DNA from: Asaia bogorensis
GTDB taxonomy: Bacteria; Pseudomonadota; Alphaproteobacteria; Acetobacterales; Acetobacteraceae
Length of the DNA: 64,000 nucleotides
Assembly: GCA_945897825.1 (NCBI GenBank)
Contig: CAMDGX010000007.1
Location: forward strand, 17,294 to 81,293
Reading direction: 5' to 3'
Every line of letters begins with the position of its first letter. Within the stretch, counting starts at the first letter, position 1. Positions 38,661 to 47,298 of the stretch are shown here, in pieces. Position numbers and translations under genes: made by a program. The notes beneath the pieces were generated by a model. The model saw nothing but the letters and a program-made list of their open reading frames with translations. It had not been told where the DNA came from and ran no database searches.

Positions 38661-39884
38661 ATGGCTGTTCCTTCAATCGACGAGATCGACGTCACCGTCG
38701 TTGGCCACCCCTGGGCGCCGATCGGCATGGGCGAGCAGATGCGCAGCCACATCATGGCCGGCCGCGCCATGATGCTGAACCAGCGCGTGTATGACGTTTT
38801 CCGCTACGCCCAGCGCACCGATGCCGCCCACGCCCAGATCCTGGACGGGCTGGAAGTCGATACCCTGCCCGGCGGCATTCGCATCTTCCACATCAACGGC
38901 GACGAGGTCGAACCCGTCATCGCCGCCATCGAGGCGCGCGGCGGGCGGTTCGAGGACGGCTACAACATCATCGTGCCGGCCTGGGAACTGCCGGCCTATC
39001 CGGCGGTATGGGCCGAGAAGCTCAAGCGCTTCGACGAGGTCTGGGCGCTGTCCCACTTCATCGCCGCCAGCCTGAAGGCCGCGGGGCTCGGCAGCCACTT
39101 CACCGGCCAGGCGATCGAGCCGCTGCCCGGCCCGCTGCTGCCGCGGCGGCATTTCGGCATCCGCGAATCGGCCTTCGTGTTCCTGACGTTCTTCGACATC
39201 TCCAGCTACGCCACGCGCAAGAACCCGTTCGCCGTGGTGGAACTGTTCAACCGCCTGCGCGCCGACCTGCCCTATGCCGACCTGCAACTGGTGCTGAAGG
39301 CCAAGAACGGCGAGCGCGGGGCCGAAGAATGGGCGGCATCACTGCCGGCCAACTCGCAGATCAAGGTGATCGCCACCCCGCTCGACACGCTCGGCGTGCG
39401 CAGCCTGATCAATTGCAGCGACTGCTTGGTCTCCCTGCACCGCGCCGAGGGCTTCGGCCGCGGCCCCGGCGAGGCGATGGCCCTGGGCCGCCTTGCGCTG
39501 GCCACCGGCTGGTCGGGCAACGTGGACTTCATGACGCGGGACAATTCCCTGCTGGTCGATCACACCATGCTGGCGTTGCAGGAGGGCGACTACCCGCACT
39601 GGCCCAACCAGTCCTGGGCCGACCCCAGCGTCGACCACGCCTTTGCCCTGGCCCGCCCGCTGCTCGACGACCCGACGCGGGGGGCCGCGATGGCCCGCCG
39701 TGGCCAGGTGGAAGTGCTGCGCAGCCACGGCAACCGCGCCGTCGGGCTGCGAATCATCGGGCGGCTGCAGGCGATCCTCCAGGAATCGCCCCGCTTCAAC
39801 CCCGACGCTCCCCCGATCCCGAAAGCCCCGGACCCCAAGCCCGAGGCCGCCAAGGCCAAGCCGCGCCGCAAGGCCAAGGCGTAG
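38661..39884 (+). CDS. GT4-like glycosyltransferase
   Basis: A 407-aa GT-B transferase. The N-terminal half has VVGHPWAPIGMGEQMRSH, and the C-terminal half has VFLTFFDISSYATRKNPF, LVLKAKNGE and the donor-binding HRAEGFGRGPGEAMALGRL with the E-(x)7-E motif near residue 270. The C terminus is a Lys/Pro/Ala-rich tail (PKPEAAKAKPRRKAKA). It is translated with the WbsX fusion upstream and probably works on the same glycan; the added sugar is unknown. Confidence 0.88.
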   Translation: MAVPSIDEIDVTVVGHPWAPIGMGEQMRSHIMAGRAMMLNQRVYDVFRYAQRTDAAHAQILDGLEVDTLPGGIRIFHINGDEVEPVIAAIEARGGRFEDGYNIIVPAWELPAYPAVWAEKLKRFDEVWALSHFIAASLKAAGLGSHFTGQAIEPLPGPLLPRRHFGIRESAFVFLTFFDISSYATRKNPFAVVELFNRLRADLPYADLQLVLKAKNGERGAEEWAASLPANSQIKVIATPLDTLGVRSLINCSDCLVSLHRAEGFGRGPGEAMALGRLALATGWSGNVDFMTRDNSLLVDHTMLALQEGDYPHWPNQSWADPSVDHAFALARPLLDDPTRGAAMARRGQVEVLRSHGNRAVGLRIIGRLQAILQESPRFNPDAPPIPKAPDPKPEAAKAKPRRKAKA

Positions 39885-39888
39885 GGCG

Positions 39889-40953
39889 CTACCCCAGCAG
39901 CCAGGGCGCGCCGGAGGCCTCGGCCACCGCCTTGACCTTGGCCAGCAGGTTCGGGCCGACCGGAATCCCCTCCTGCCGGCGCCGCGCCGCATTGCGCCGC
40001 TCGGGATCGCCGGCCACCATCACCGGGCGGTCGGGGTCGGCCGGCTTCGTCGCGCGCAGCGAATCGCAGAACGCCGTCACCTCCGCGCGGAAATCCGCGG
40101 GATCGCGCAGCAGGCCGGTGTCGATCGCCATGAAGAAATGGCCGATATCCATCGTGCCGGGCTTCTTCGTGTGGCTGGAATCGGTCGGAAACGTCGCGCC
40201 CGACAGGCCCGAGGCCAGGATGTTCACCATCGCCGCCAGGCCGTAGCCCTTGTAGCTGCTGCTCTCGGCCGAACCGCCCAGCGGGGTGAGGAAGCCGCCC
40301 TTCTGCGATGCCTCCAGCGGATCGTTGCTCGGCTTGCCCTCCTTGGTGACCAGCCAGCCATCCGGCGTCGGCAGGCCCTCGTTGGCCTTGTTGCGGATGC
40401 GCCCGGCCGCCACCGTGGTGGTCGCCATGTCCAGCAGGAACGGCTCTTCATCGCGCGCCGGGGCGGCAAACGCGATCGGGTCTGTGCCATACTTCGCCTC
40501 GGCCCCGCCGGTCGGCGCCACCTGGATGCCGGAGGCCGAGGTGGTGACCATGCCGATGAAGCCGGCATCGGCGGCCATCTTGGCGTAGTAGCCGCAGGCG
40601 CCGAAATGCGAGGAATTGCGCACCCCGACAAGCCCGATTCCCACCGTGCGGGCCTTGGTGATCGCCAGGTTCATCGCGGTGTACGAGTTGTAGTGGCCCA
40701 GCCCCCCGCCGCCATCGATCAATGCCGCCACCGGCTTGTCCACCACCACGCGCGGCTGGACCGTCATGCTCGTCTTGCCGCTGCGGCGACGCTCGTCATA
40801 ACTCGGGATCATCGAAATGCCGTGGCTGTCGATGCCATGCAAATCCGCCCAGGCCATGATGTCGGCCGTGACCGCCGCACCGATCGCAGGCATCCCCCAC
40901 GACCGCAAAATCACCTCCAACTGCCCCCGATGCGCCTCATACGTCGCCGCCAT
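39889..40953 (-). CDS. Malate/L-lactate dehydrogenase-like (Ldh2 family) oxidoreductase
   Basis: A 354-aa member of the Ldh2/YlbC family of NAD(P)-dependent 2-hydroxyacid dehydrogenases, unrelated to Rossmann LDH. Seen: WADLHGIDSHGIS with the catalytic His, GHYNSYTAMN, VRNSSHFGACGYY, DMATTTVAAGRI and SYKGYGLA. Substrates in this family include malate, sulfolactate, ureidoglycolate and 2-keto sugar acids; not decidable here. AAGGAGG precedes ATG 40953. Convergent with the GT4 gene. Confidence 0.88.
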   Translation of the reverse strand: MAATYEAHRGQLEVILRSWGMPAIGAAVTADIMAWADLHGIDSHGISMIPSYDERRRSGKTSMTVQPRVVVDKPVAALIDGGGGLGHYNSYTAMNLAITKARTVGIGLVGVRNSSHFGACGYYAKMAADAGFIGMVTTSASGIQVAPTGGAEAKYGTDPIAFAAPARDEEPFLLDMATTTVAAGRIRNKANEGLPTPDGWLVTKEGKPSNDPLEASQKGGFLTPLGGSAESSSYKGYGLAAMVNILASGLSGATFPTDSSHTKKPGTMDIGHFFMAIDTGLLRDPADFRAEVTAFCDSLRATKPADPDRPVMVAGDPERRNAARRRQEGIPVGPNLLAKVKAVAEASGAPWLLG

Positions 40954-40984
40954 CTGTCCCTCCTTGTTGGGTAGTGGAAAAAGC

Positions 40985-41180
40985 AAGGCCAGGGGCTTTG
41001 CCCCTGGACCCCACCAGAGGCAGGGCCTCTGGACTCCCGGACCTTTTCCGCCTTCGGCGGGAGGGGCCGTCACAGCGCGCGATACAGACCGGGTCGGCCC
41101 CTCCCGCCGAAGGCGGAACAAGGATTTGAGGGTGCAGGGGGCTCGGCCCCCTGCCGGGTCCAGGGCGGAGCCCTGGCCTT
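40985..41180. repeat. Type-B palindromic module, copy 1 (left arm of a 196-bp inverted pair)
   Basis: Five hairpins follow each other: CCAGGGGC/GCCCCTGG, CCAGAGGC/GCCTCTGG, a long central one CCGCCTTCGGCGGGAGGGGCC with its complement, CAGGGGGC/GCCCCCTG and CCAGGGC/GCCCTGG. The whole 196-bp module recurs in reverse orientation at 45889-46084 with about nine differences by eye. It fills the gap between the Ldh2-like and fumarylacetoacetase-like genes. Confidence 0.85.
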
Positions 41181-41190
41181 GCCTTTCCCA

Positions 41191-41976
41191 TTACCCAGCA
41201 GCGCGGACGAAGCGGTTGCGCAGGGTGCCGAGGCCGGTGATGTCGATTTCGACGAGGTCGTTGTGCTTGAGGTTGGGGGAGGTTCCGTCGGTTCCCATCC
41301 AGAGCACGTCGCCGGGGACCAGGGTGCAGTAGCGGCTGGTGCGGCTGATGAAGGTTTGGATGCTGTAGAGCATCTCGTTGGTCGGGAAGCGGATGGTCTC
41401 GGTGCCGTTGACCCGGATGATTGTCATGGCGGCGGCGAGGTCGAGGTTGGTTTCGATCCAGGGGCCCATGGGCTTCCAGGTATCGGTGTTCTTGGCGCGG
41501 AAGAATGTCCGGTCGTTTCGCTGCCAGGTGCGTTCGGAGACGTCGTTGCCGATGGTGTAGCCGAAGACGTAATCGAGGGCGTCGGCTTCGGAGACGTTAC
41601 GGGCAGTCTTGCCGATGATGACGACGAGTTCGCCTTCGTATTGCACCTGGTCGGGCGCGTCGGCGGGGATGACGACGTCTGTGTCGTGGGCGGTCAGTGC
41701 GTTGACGGCGCGGTAGCCGATATCGGCCTGGGGCGGGAGCTTGGGCTCCTCGCCGCGCTTTTCGGCGGCTTCCTTGACGTGTTTCACGTAGTTCAGGCCG
41801 GCGGCGTAGAAGGTGGGCGGGATCAGCGGGACCTCGATGGTGACGGCGGCCAGGGTGTGGTGGCGGCCCGTGCGCATCCATTGGCCGAACAGGTCGCCGC
41901 TGATCTCGGCGATGGTTTCGCCTTCGAGGATGCCGAGCGACGTGGTGCCGCCGGCGGTGTAACGGAGGAAGCGCAC
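41191..41976 (-). CDS. Fumarylacetoacetate hydrolase family protein
   Basis: A 261-aa FAH-fold enzyme with the metal-binding Glu of QYEGELVVIIGK, GYTIGNDVSERTWQ, and KPMGPWI. The family cleaves or isomerises beta-keto-acid products of aromatic and sugar-acid catabolism (hydratase, isomerase, acylpyruvase). The catabolic neighbours on either side suggest breakdown of an organic acid; substrate unknown. It lies 4 bp downstream of the TauD-like gene. Confidence 0.88.
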   Translation of the reverse strand: MRFLRYTAGGTTSLGILEGETIAEISGDLFGQWMRTGRHHTLAAVTIEVPLIPPTFYAAGLNYVKHVKEAAEKRGEEPKLPPQADIGYRAVNALTAHDTDVVIPADAPDQVQYEGELVVIIGKTARNVSEADALDYVFGYTIGNDVSERTWQRNDRTFFRAKNTDTWKPMGPWIETNLDLAAAMTIIRVNGTETIRFPTNEMLYSIQTFISRTSRYCTLVPGDVLWMGTDGTSPNLKHNDLVEIDITGLGTLRNRFVRAAG

Positions 41977-41980
41977 CGGG

Positions 41981-42898
41981 TCAGCCCGCCGCGAGGGGCA
42001 TGGGGTATTGGCGGGCGGGGGCGAGGAAATCCTCGCGGAAGACCTTGGTGGCCATGACCTGGCAGCGGAGCATCATGCGCTCCTCGTCCGGGCGGTAATC
42101 GGCGATGGCCTGGTGGATGGAGCCGATATTGTCCCACAGCAGCAGGTCCTTGACCTGCCAGCGATGCATGTAGCGGTATTCCTGCTTCAGCTGATGCTCG
42201 AACAGGAAGTCCAGCATCTTCGTGGATTCCGCCTCGGGCAGCTCGTTGATGCGCATGGCGTAGCCAGGGTTGCAGTAGAGCACGCGGCGGCCGGTGATCG
42301 GGTGGGTGAGGAACAACTTGTGGACGACGGGCGGGCGCTTGGCGCGCTGTTCGGGGGTCATCGGCTTGCGGGTGCTGCCGGGGCGGGACACCATCATCGA
42401 CCAGAACTTGTCGAAGTCGTGGGTGACGGTGGCGTCGGCCAGGCGAAGCTTGATGTCCTCTGGCAGGCCGTCATAGGCGGCGTGCATGTTGGAGAACTCG
42501 GTGGCGCCGAGAATCCGGCCGTCGCGGACGGGGACCTTCACGCCATAGAGGACGTTCACGAAACCCATCACGTCGCGATAGGACATGTCGGTGTGCCAAT
42601 CCTGGCCGGCATCGGGCAGGCCGATATACTCGCCGCCCTCCTTGACGTTCGACAGGATGCCGACCTCCGGCACGCCGGAATTGCGCTTCTCGCCAATGCC
42701 GGACTGGATGTCGCCGAATCGCTCGGAAAACGCCTTCAGGCCGGGCGCATCCAGTTCCTGGTTGGGGAACCGAAGGACGCCATAGCGGCCCAAGGTGTTG
42801 AGCAAAGCCCCGAACGTCGCATCGTCCATGGGGCGACGCGCATCGAAATTGCCGATGGTGGCGCCGAGAATCTCTTTGTTCGGTGTGACCGTGAACAT
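41981..42898 (-). CDS. TauD/TfdA-family 2-oxoglutarate dioxygenase
   Basis: A 305-aa Fe(II)/2OG dioxygenase. The metal triad is His and Asp in WHTDMSY near residue 101 and the distal His in NIGSIHQAI near residue 265; the 2OG-binding Arg lies in the Y-R-P-D-E-E-R segment just after it. Family members hydroxylate taurine, chlorophenoxyacetates, or other carboxylates. GGAGGAG sits upstream of ATG 42898. Operon with the FAH-fold gene. Confidence 0.9.
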   Translation of the reverse strand: MFTVTPNKEILGATIGNFDARRPMDDATFGALLNTLGRYGVLRFPNQELDAPGLKAFSERFGDIQSGIGEKRNSGVPEVGILSNVKEGGEYIGLPDAGQDWHTDMSYRDVMGFVNVLYGVKVPVRDGRILGATEFSNMHAAYDGLPEDIKLRLADATVTHDFDKFWSMMVSRPGSTRKPMTPEQRAKRPPVVHKLFLTHPITGRRVLYCNPGYAMRINELPEAESTKMLDFLFEHQLKQEYRYMHRWQVKDLLLWDNIGSIHQAIADYRPDEERMMLRCQVMATKVFREDFLAPARQYPMPLAAG

Positions 42899-42967
42899 TT
42901 GGCTGTCTCCTCCGTCTTGAGCCCATTCTAGCGCGGTGGGCGCAAAGGGCCAGATGGGGAGGAAGGT

Positions 42968-43018
42968 AAGGCCAGGGCTCCGCCCTGGACCCGCTGGGGC
43001 CTGAGGCCCCAGACCCCC
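42968..43018. repeat. Type-B palindromic hairpins (short copy)
   Basis: Two hairpins of the type-B kind: CCAGGGC/GCCCTGG and TGGGGCC/GGCCCCA, in the same order and with the same GGACCC linker as in the 196-bp modules. Lies 70 bp upstream of the TauD-like gene start. Confidence 0.75.
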
Positions 43019-43087
43019 ATTCATTTATTGATATTAATTCGTAACAAACATGGGCGTGAGTCGGCTGCCTCCGTTCCGGAGGGGATT

Positions 43088-43465
43088 TCAGTGTGGAACG
43101 GGCGAAAGCAATGGCGGCGCGCGCGGGGAAATGGCGCGACGGCGCAGCCTTGGGGAGATTCTGGCCGGGCGCATGCCGCGGTTGCGGATTCCGGGGAGGA
43201 TCCAGTCGGGGACGAGGCCGGCCTCGATGACGGCGGCGTGGGGGGCGCGGCCGATGGCGGGCATGACGAGGTCGTGGGGGGTGTACTCGAAGCTGTCGGT
43301 GGCGTCGGGGTGGAGGGTCCAGGCTGCTTCGGTCCGCGTGAGCAGGCGGAGGAGCAGGGTGAGGATCAAGGCCGCGAGGCCGGCGCCGAAATGCGGACGT
43401 GCGTGTGCAACGCCGCCCGAAAGGGCGGCGTGCAGGACGGCCGGGGCGGCGGCTTTTGTCGGCAT
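43088..43465 (-). CDS. Hypothetical small protein
   Basis: A possible 125-aa product: an N-terminal hydrophobic stretch (about residues 25-42, GLAALILTLLLRLL), then a polar part with FEYTPHDLVMPAIG and DWILPGIRNRGMRP. The second half looks less like random sequence than shadow frames do, and no other gene covers this 940-bp stretch. No strong ribosome site is seen before ATG 43465. Function unknown; it may not be real. Confidence 0.45.
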   Translation of the reverse strand: MPTKAAAPAVLHAALSGGVAHARPHFGAGLAALILTLLLRLLTRTEAAWTLHPDATDSFEYTPHDLVMPAIGRAPHAAVIEAGLVPDWILPGIRNRGMRPARISPRLRRRAISPRAPPLLSPVPH

Positions 43466-43834
43466 GAGGGGAATTTATGCCGGCGCCAACCGTCGCGCCA
43501 AGGATTTTTTTCTAACGCCAAGCCATGAAACTCCTGACCCATGCGAGCAGGCAAGGCCAGGGCGCTGCCGTCGCGTCACGGATGACCTGCAAAGGGCCGG
43601 CGGCCCTTTGATCGCCATTCTTTTTTTAAATGATAAGGTCCAGGGGCTTGGCCCCTGGCGGGTTTGGGCAGAGCCCAACCTTGCTTAGGTTCTATGAGTC
43701 GAAGTCAATGAGGGTTGGTATTACGCCGGCCAAGACTTCGGTGCCGGGGGACAAAAGCGTGGGTCCTTCGCTCCGCTCAGGATGACGGGGGAGGGAGTCG
43801 GCTGCCGGGACGAGTCAGGGGTTGGTGTTTTTTC
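43466..43834. other. Intergenic repeats and hairpins, no gene seen
   Basis: About 370 bp without a credible gene. It holds a hairpin AAAGGGCC/GGCCCTTT (43591-43609), a run CATTCTTTTTTTAAATG, and further type-B hairpins CCAGGGGC/GCCCCTGG and TTGGGC/GCCCAA (43637-43682). A short REP-like string CCTTCGCTCCGCTCAGGATGAC-like sequence lies at 43764-43785. This looks like an accumulation site for palindromic repeats. Confidence 0.65.
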
Positions 43835-44578
43835 TTAGCTGCGCGGAATGCCGAGCGAGGCGGTCAGTCCGCCATCGACCGGGATGACGGCGCCGGTGAC
43901 GTAGCTGGCGGCGGGGGAGGCGAGGAAGCTGGCGACGGCGGCGATTTCCTGGGCGGTGGCGTAGCGGCCGGCGGGGATGCGGGTTTCGGTGGCTTTGCGG
44001 TAGTCGGCGAAGGCGGCGATCATGTCGGTGTCGACGAAGCCGGGGGCGATGCAGTTGACGGTGACGTTGCGGCGGGCGGATTCGAGGGCGAGGGTTTTGA
44101 CGTAGGCGGCCAGGGCGGCCTTCGAGGCGCCGTAGGCGGCGTTGCCTTGGCTGGCCTGGTGGCCGACGACGGAGCCGATGGCGATGACGCGGCCGGTCTT
44201 CGCGCGGGTCATGGGGCGGATGGCGGCGCGGGCGAGGCGGGTGAAGGACCAGAAGTTCACCTGCATCAGGGCTTCGGCGGGGTCTTGTTCCATCATGGCG
44301 GCGAGGCGGTCGTAGGTGGTGCCGGCGACGTGGACGAGGATGGCGTAGGTGGCGTCTTCGATCTCGCTGGCCAGGGCGTCGACGGCGGCGCGGTCGGCGA
44401 GGTCGAGCGCACGGGCGGCGAAGCTTTGGGTGGGGTGGCGGGCCTGGAGCTCGGCGAGGCGGGGGGCTGGGTCGGCCGTGCGGGTGGTGAAGGTGACGTT
44501 GTGGCCGGCCTGGGCGAGGGCGTCGGCGATGGCGGCGCCGATGCCGCGGCCGCCGCCGATGACGAGCGCTTCAGGCAC
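43835..44578 (-). CDS. fabG: 3-oxoacyl-ACP reductase (FabG-type) of the very-long-chain fatty acid cluster
   Basis: A 247-aa SDR: GGGRGIGAAI (residues 9-18), the active-site Ser in IGSVVGHQAS, Tyr and Lys in NAAYGASKAA, and the terminal GAVIPVDGG. Predicted to reduce 3-ketoacyl-AcpXL. The start is GTG 44578, overlapping the ketosynthase stop by one base (TAGTG). Rhizobial acpXL loci usually carry an alcohol-dehydrogenase-like gene and lpxXL in this stretch; here an SDR ends the cluster. Confidence 0.88.
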   Translation of the reverse strand: MPEALVIGGGRGIGAAIADALAQAGHNVTFTTRTADPAPRLAELQARHPTQSFAARALDLADRAAVDALASEIEDATYAILVHVAGTTYDRLAAMMEQDPAEALMQVNFWSFTRLARAAIRPMTRAKTGRVIAIGSVVGHQASQGNAAYGASKAALAAYVKTLALESARRNVTVNCIAPGFVDTDMIAAFADYRKATETRIPAGRYATAQEIAAVASFLASPAASYVTGAVIPVDGGLTASLGIPRS

Positions 44579-45855
44579 TAGGCGGGCTCCGCCTGCATGA
44601 CCAGGCAGACGTTCTGGCCGCCGAAGCCGAAGGAGTTGGAGATGGCGCAGGTGACCCGGGCGTCGCGGGCGGTGTTCGGCACGCAGTCGACCGGCAGGGC
44701 GGGATCTGGCGTGGTGTAGTTGATGGTGGGGGGGATGCGGCCGTTGCGGATGGTGAGCAGGGAGAACACGGCCTCGATCGTGCCGGCGGCGGTCAGGGTG
44801 TGGCCGATCATCGACTTGTTCGACGAGATGGGGATCTGGCCAGCGCGGTCGCCGAAGACGGTGGAGACGGCGAGCCATTCCATGCGCTCGTTCTCCGGCG
44901 TGGAGGTGCCGTGGGCGTTGATGTAGTCGACCGCGTCGGGGGTCAGGCCGGCATCGGCCAGGGCGGCGTGGAGACAGGCGATGACGGGCTTGCCGTCCGG
45001 GCTGGAGCGGGTGCGGTGGAAGGCGTCGGCGCGTTCGCCGCAGCCGGAGAGCACGCCGAGGATGCGGGCGCCGCGGGCCAGGGCGTGGTCGAGGCTTTCG
45101 AGCACCAGGGCGCCGGCGCCTTCGGCCATGACGAAGCCGTCGCGGTCCTTGCTGAAGGGGCGGGAGGCGGATTCCGGCGGGTCGTTGCGGGTGGAGAGGG
45201 CGGAGAGGAGGGAGAAGCGGATGAGGGATTCGGCGTTCACCGAGGCATCCGTGCCGACGACGAGGGCGGACTCGGAGAGGCCGGCGCGGATGGATTCGAC
45301 GGCGAGCTGGATGGCGGTGCCGCCCGAGGCGCAGGCGGTGGAGGTGGCGATGGGGGAGCCCTTGGTGCCGAAGCGCTCGGCGAGGTGGTCGCCGACGGAG
45401 CCGAACAGGAAGCGGCGGTAGGTGTCGCGGAACTGCGGCTGGTCGGCGGCGGCGATGAGGTCGGCGTAGGCGATGGCGTCGTTCCGGCCGGTGGCGGCGG
45501 CGAGGGCCTGGCGCTGGGGCCATTCCAGCTCGACGGGGGGGAGGGCGAGGAAGAGGGGGCCGGGGAAGTCGCCTTTGGTGCCGATGCGAGCCTCGGCGAT
45601 GGCTTCCTCGGCGACGCGGTCGGCCAGGCGCTGGGAAAGCTCGGGGGCGCAGAACGGGTCGGCGGGCACGAAGTCGACCGTGCCGGCGATGGTGGTGCGC
45701 ATGTGGTCGAGCGGGAAGCGGGTGATGCGACGAATTCCGGAATGGCCGGCGGTGAGGCGGGCCCAGTTGTCGGCCTGGCCCTCGCCGAGGGAGGTGAGCA
45801 CGCCCATGCCGGTGACGACGACAATGGGGCGGCCATGCGAGTCCAGATGCGCCAT
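44578..45855 (-). CDS. fabF: Beta-ketoacyl-ACP synthase (catalytically complete)
   Basis: A 425-aa KAS II-type enzyme with the full triad: Cys175 in TSTACASGG, His315 in NAHGTSTP and His352 in NKSMIGHTL, with the Lys five residues before. It elongates acyl-ACP by two carbons. In this acpXL cluster it is the likely elongase for the C28-type hydroxy acid of lipid A. A 255-bp gap holding a 196-bp palindromic module separates it from the preceding ketosynthase-like gene. Confidence 0.92.
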   Translation of the reverse strand: MAHLDSHGRPIVVVTGMGVLTSLGEGQADNWARLTAGHSGIRRITRFPLDHMRTTIAGTVDFVPADPFCAPELSQRLADRVAEEAIAEARIGTKGDFPGPLFLALPPVELEWPQRQALAAATGRNDAIAYADLIAAADQPQFRDTYRRFLFGSVGDHLAERFGTKGSPIATSTACASGGTAIQLAVESIRAGLSESALVVGTDASVNAESLIRFSLLSALSTRNDPPESASRPFSKDRDGFVMAEGAGALVLESLDHALARGARILGVLSGCGERADAFHRTRSSPDGKPVIACLHAALADAGLTPDAVDYINAHGTSTPENERMEWLAVSTVFGDRAGQIPISSNKSMIGHTLTAAGTIEAVFSLLTIRNGRIPPTINYTTPDPALPVDCVPNTARDARVTCAISNSFGFGGQNVCLVMQAEPA

Positions 45856-45888
45856 GGCTAGGCTCCTGTTGGGCGGAGGGAAGTGAGA

Positions 45889-46084
45889 AAGGCCAGGGCT
45901 CCGCCCTGGACCCGCCAGGGGGCCGAGCCCCCTGGACCCTCATATCTTTGTTCCGCCTTCGGCGGGAGGGGCCGGCTCGGCCTGTGTCGCGCGCTGTGAC
46001 GGCCCCTCCCGCCGAAGGCGGAAAAGGTCCGGGAGTCCAGAGGCTCTGCCTCTGGTGGGGTCCAGGGGCAAAGCCCCTGGCCTT
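45889..46084. repeat. Type-B palindromic module, copy 2 (right arm, inverted)
   Basis: The reverse complement of 40985-41180, also 196 bp. The central long hairpin CCGCCTTCGGCGGGAGGGGCC and the four small stems are all conserved. It sits inside the acpXL-fabF operon, between the two ketosynthase genes, where its stems could cause termination or mRNA stability differences. Confidence 0.85.
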
Positions 46085-46110
46085 CCTTCCCTTCCTTCCG
46101 CCCCACCGGC

Positions 46111-47298
46111 CTAGGCCGCGCGCAGCAGGGCCATGCCTTCGCCGCGCCAGTGGCCCCAGGCGGTGACGAGGGCGTGGGTGAGGGGGGTTGTCATGGTGGT
46201 TTCGCCGGGTTCGAGGGGGGCGAAGAGGGTGCCGCGGGCGATGGCGTCGGCGGCGAGGGCGATGTTGGCGATGAAGCTGGGTTCCATGCCGTGGCCGATT
46301 GCGGTGGCGGTGGCGCGGATGGGGAGGTTGAGGCTGTCGAGGAAGGCGAGTTCTTCCTGGGTGGGGGCGGCGACGCCGGTGGCGCCGGAGAGGATGGCGG
46401 TGGTGGTGGGGTCGTGCGGCATGGCGGCGAGTTGGCGGCGGGCGATGGCGGTGGCCTGGCCGGGGGCGCGGGGGCAGCGGTCGGAGGCGACGGCGGCGAT
46501 GGTGGCGATGGGGGTGGCGCCGCGGGCCAGCGCGTGGGCGCGGCTTTCGATGACGAGGAAGGCGCCGAGGGAGGACAGGGCCATGCCGCCGCCTTGCTGC
46601 TGGCGGGCGCGGACGGGGGCGAAGGGGCCGGACAGCAGGGTGTGGCCCATGGCGTAGTGCATGGGGGTTTCGGGGCGCTGGGCGTTGTGCGAGCCGCCGA
46701 CGAGGAAGAGGTCGCCCTGGCCGGCCTGGATGCGGGCCACGGCAGTGCGCACGGCGTCCACGCCGGCGGCTTCCTCGCCCATGAAGGTGCGCGACGAGCC
46801 GACGACGCCGTGGACGATGGAGATGTTGCCGGCCAGCAGGTTGGAGAGCTGGGCGAGGAAGAGGGTGGGGCGCAGGTCGGTGAGCAGGCGTTCGTTGAGG
46901 AAGGCGGCTTGGTTTTCGGCCTTGGGCAGGCCGGAGAGGATGGCGGCGTCGACGGCGGCGTCGCGTTCGCCACCGCCGGCGGCGACGATCATGTGGGTTT
47001 GGGCGAGGAGGTCGGCGTTGCCCTTGACGCCGGCGGCGGCCAGGGCCTCGCCGGCGGCGTAGGTGCCGATGCGCTGCCAGGGTTCCATCTGGCGCTGGTC
47101 CTGGCGCTTGGGGATCTGGCGGTCCCATTCCAGGGCGACGAGCGGGTGGACCTGGTAGGGGGGGAAGGAGGTGGCGTCGATGACGGGGGTGAAGCCGCCT
47201 GGAGCGTTGAGGGCGGCGTGGTGGGCGGCGAGGTCGGCGCCGAGGCAGGAGGCGAGGCCGATGCCGGTCACGACGGCGTCGCGTGAGGGGTCAGGCAT
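46111..47298 (-). CDS. Ketosynthase-like protein lacking the catalytic Cys (chain-length-factor type)
   Basis: A 395-aa protein with the thiolase-fold KS outline, but the active-site Cys segment reads VVGSSRTFMGEEAAG, without Cys, and the first His region reads SGATGVAAP instead of NAHGT. The second His is kept in ATAIGHGME, while the Lys before it is lost. Loss of Cys and one His makes autonomous condensation unlikely; a chain-length factor partner for the complete KS encoded downstream is the natural reading. It overlaps fabZ by 8 bp upstream. Paired KS genes are known in rhizobial acpXL loci. Confidence 0.87.
   Translation of the reverse strand: MPDPSRDAVVTGIGLASCLGADLAAHHAALNAPGGFTPVIDATSFPPYQVHPLVALEWDRQIPKRQDQRQMEPWQRIGTYAAGEALAAAGVKGNADLLAQTHMIVAAGGGERDAAVDAAILSGLPKAENQAAFLNERLLTDLRPTLFLAQLSNLLAGNISIVHGVVGSSRTFMGEEAAGVDAVRTAVARIQAGQGDLFLVGGSHNAQRPETPMHYAMGHTLLSGPFAPVRARQQQGGGMALSSLGAFLVIESRAHALARGATPIATIAAVASDRCPRAPGQATAIARRQLAAMPHDPTTTAILSGATGVAAPTQEELAFLDSLNLPIRATATAIGHGMEPSFIANIALAADAIARGTLFAPLEPGETTMTTPLTHALVTAWGHWRGEGMALLRAA

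Noticed and set aside
34672..38676. Minus-strand open frame of more than 1300 codons antisense to the WbsX fusion
   Set aside because: It is the antisense of recognised plus-strand glycan genes; its Val/Gly/Ala/Asp-rich translation is typical of antisense frames in high-GC DNA.
40985..46084. Composite transposon bounded by the 196-bp inverted modules
   Set aside because: The modules contain no transposase and no target duplication could be seen; the genes between are ordinary metabolic genes.
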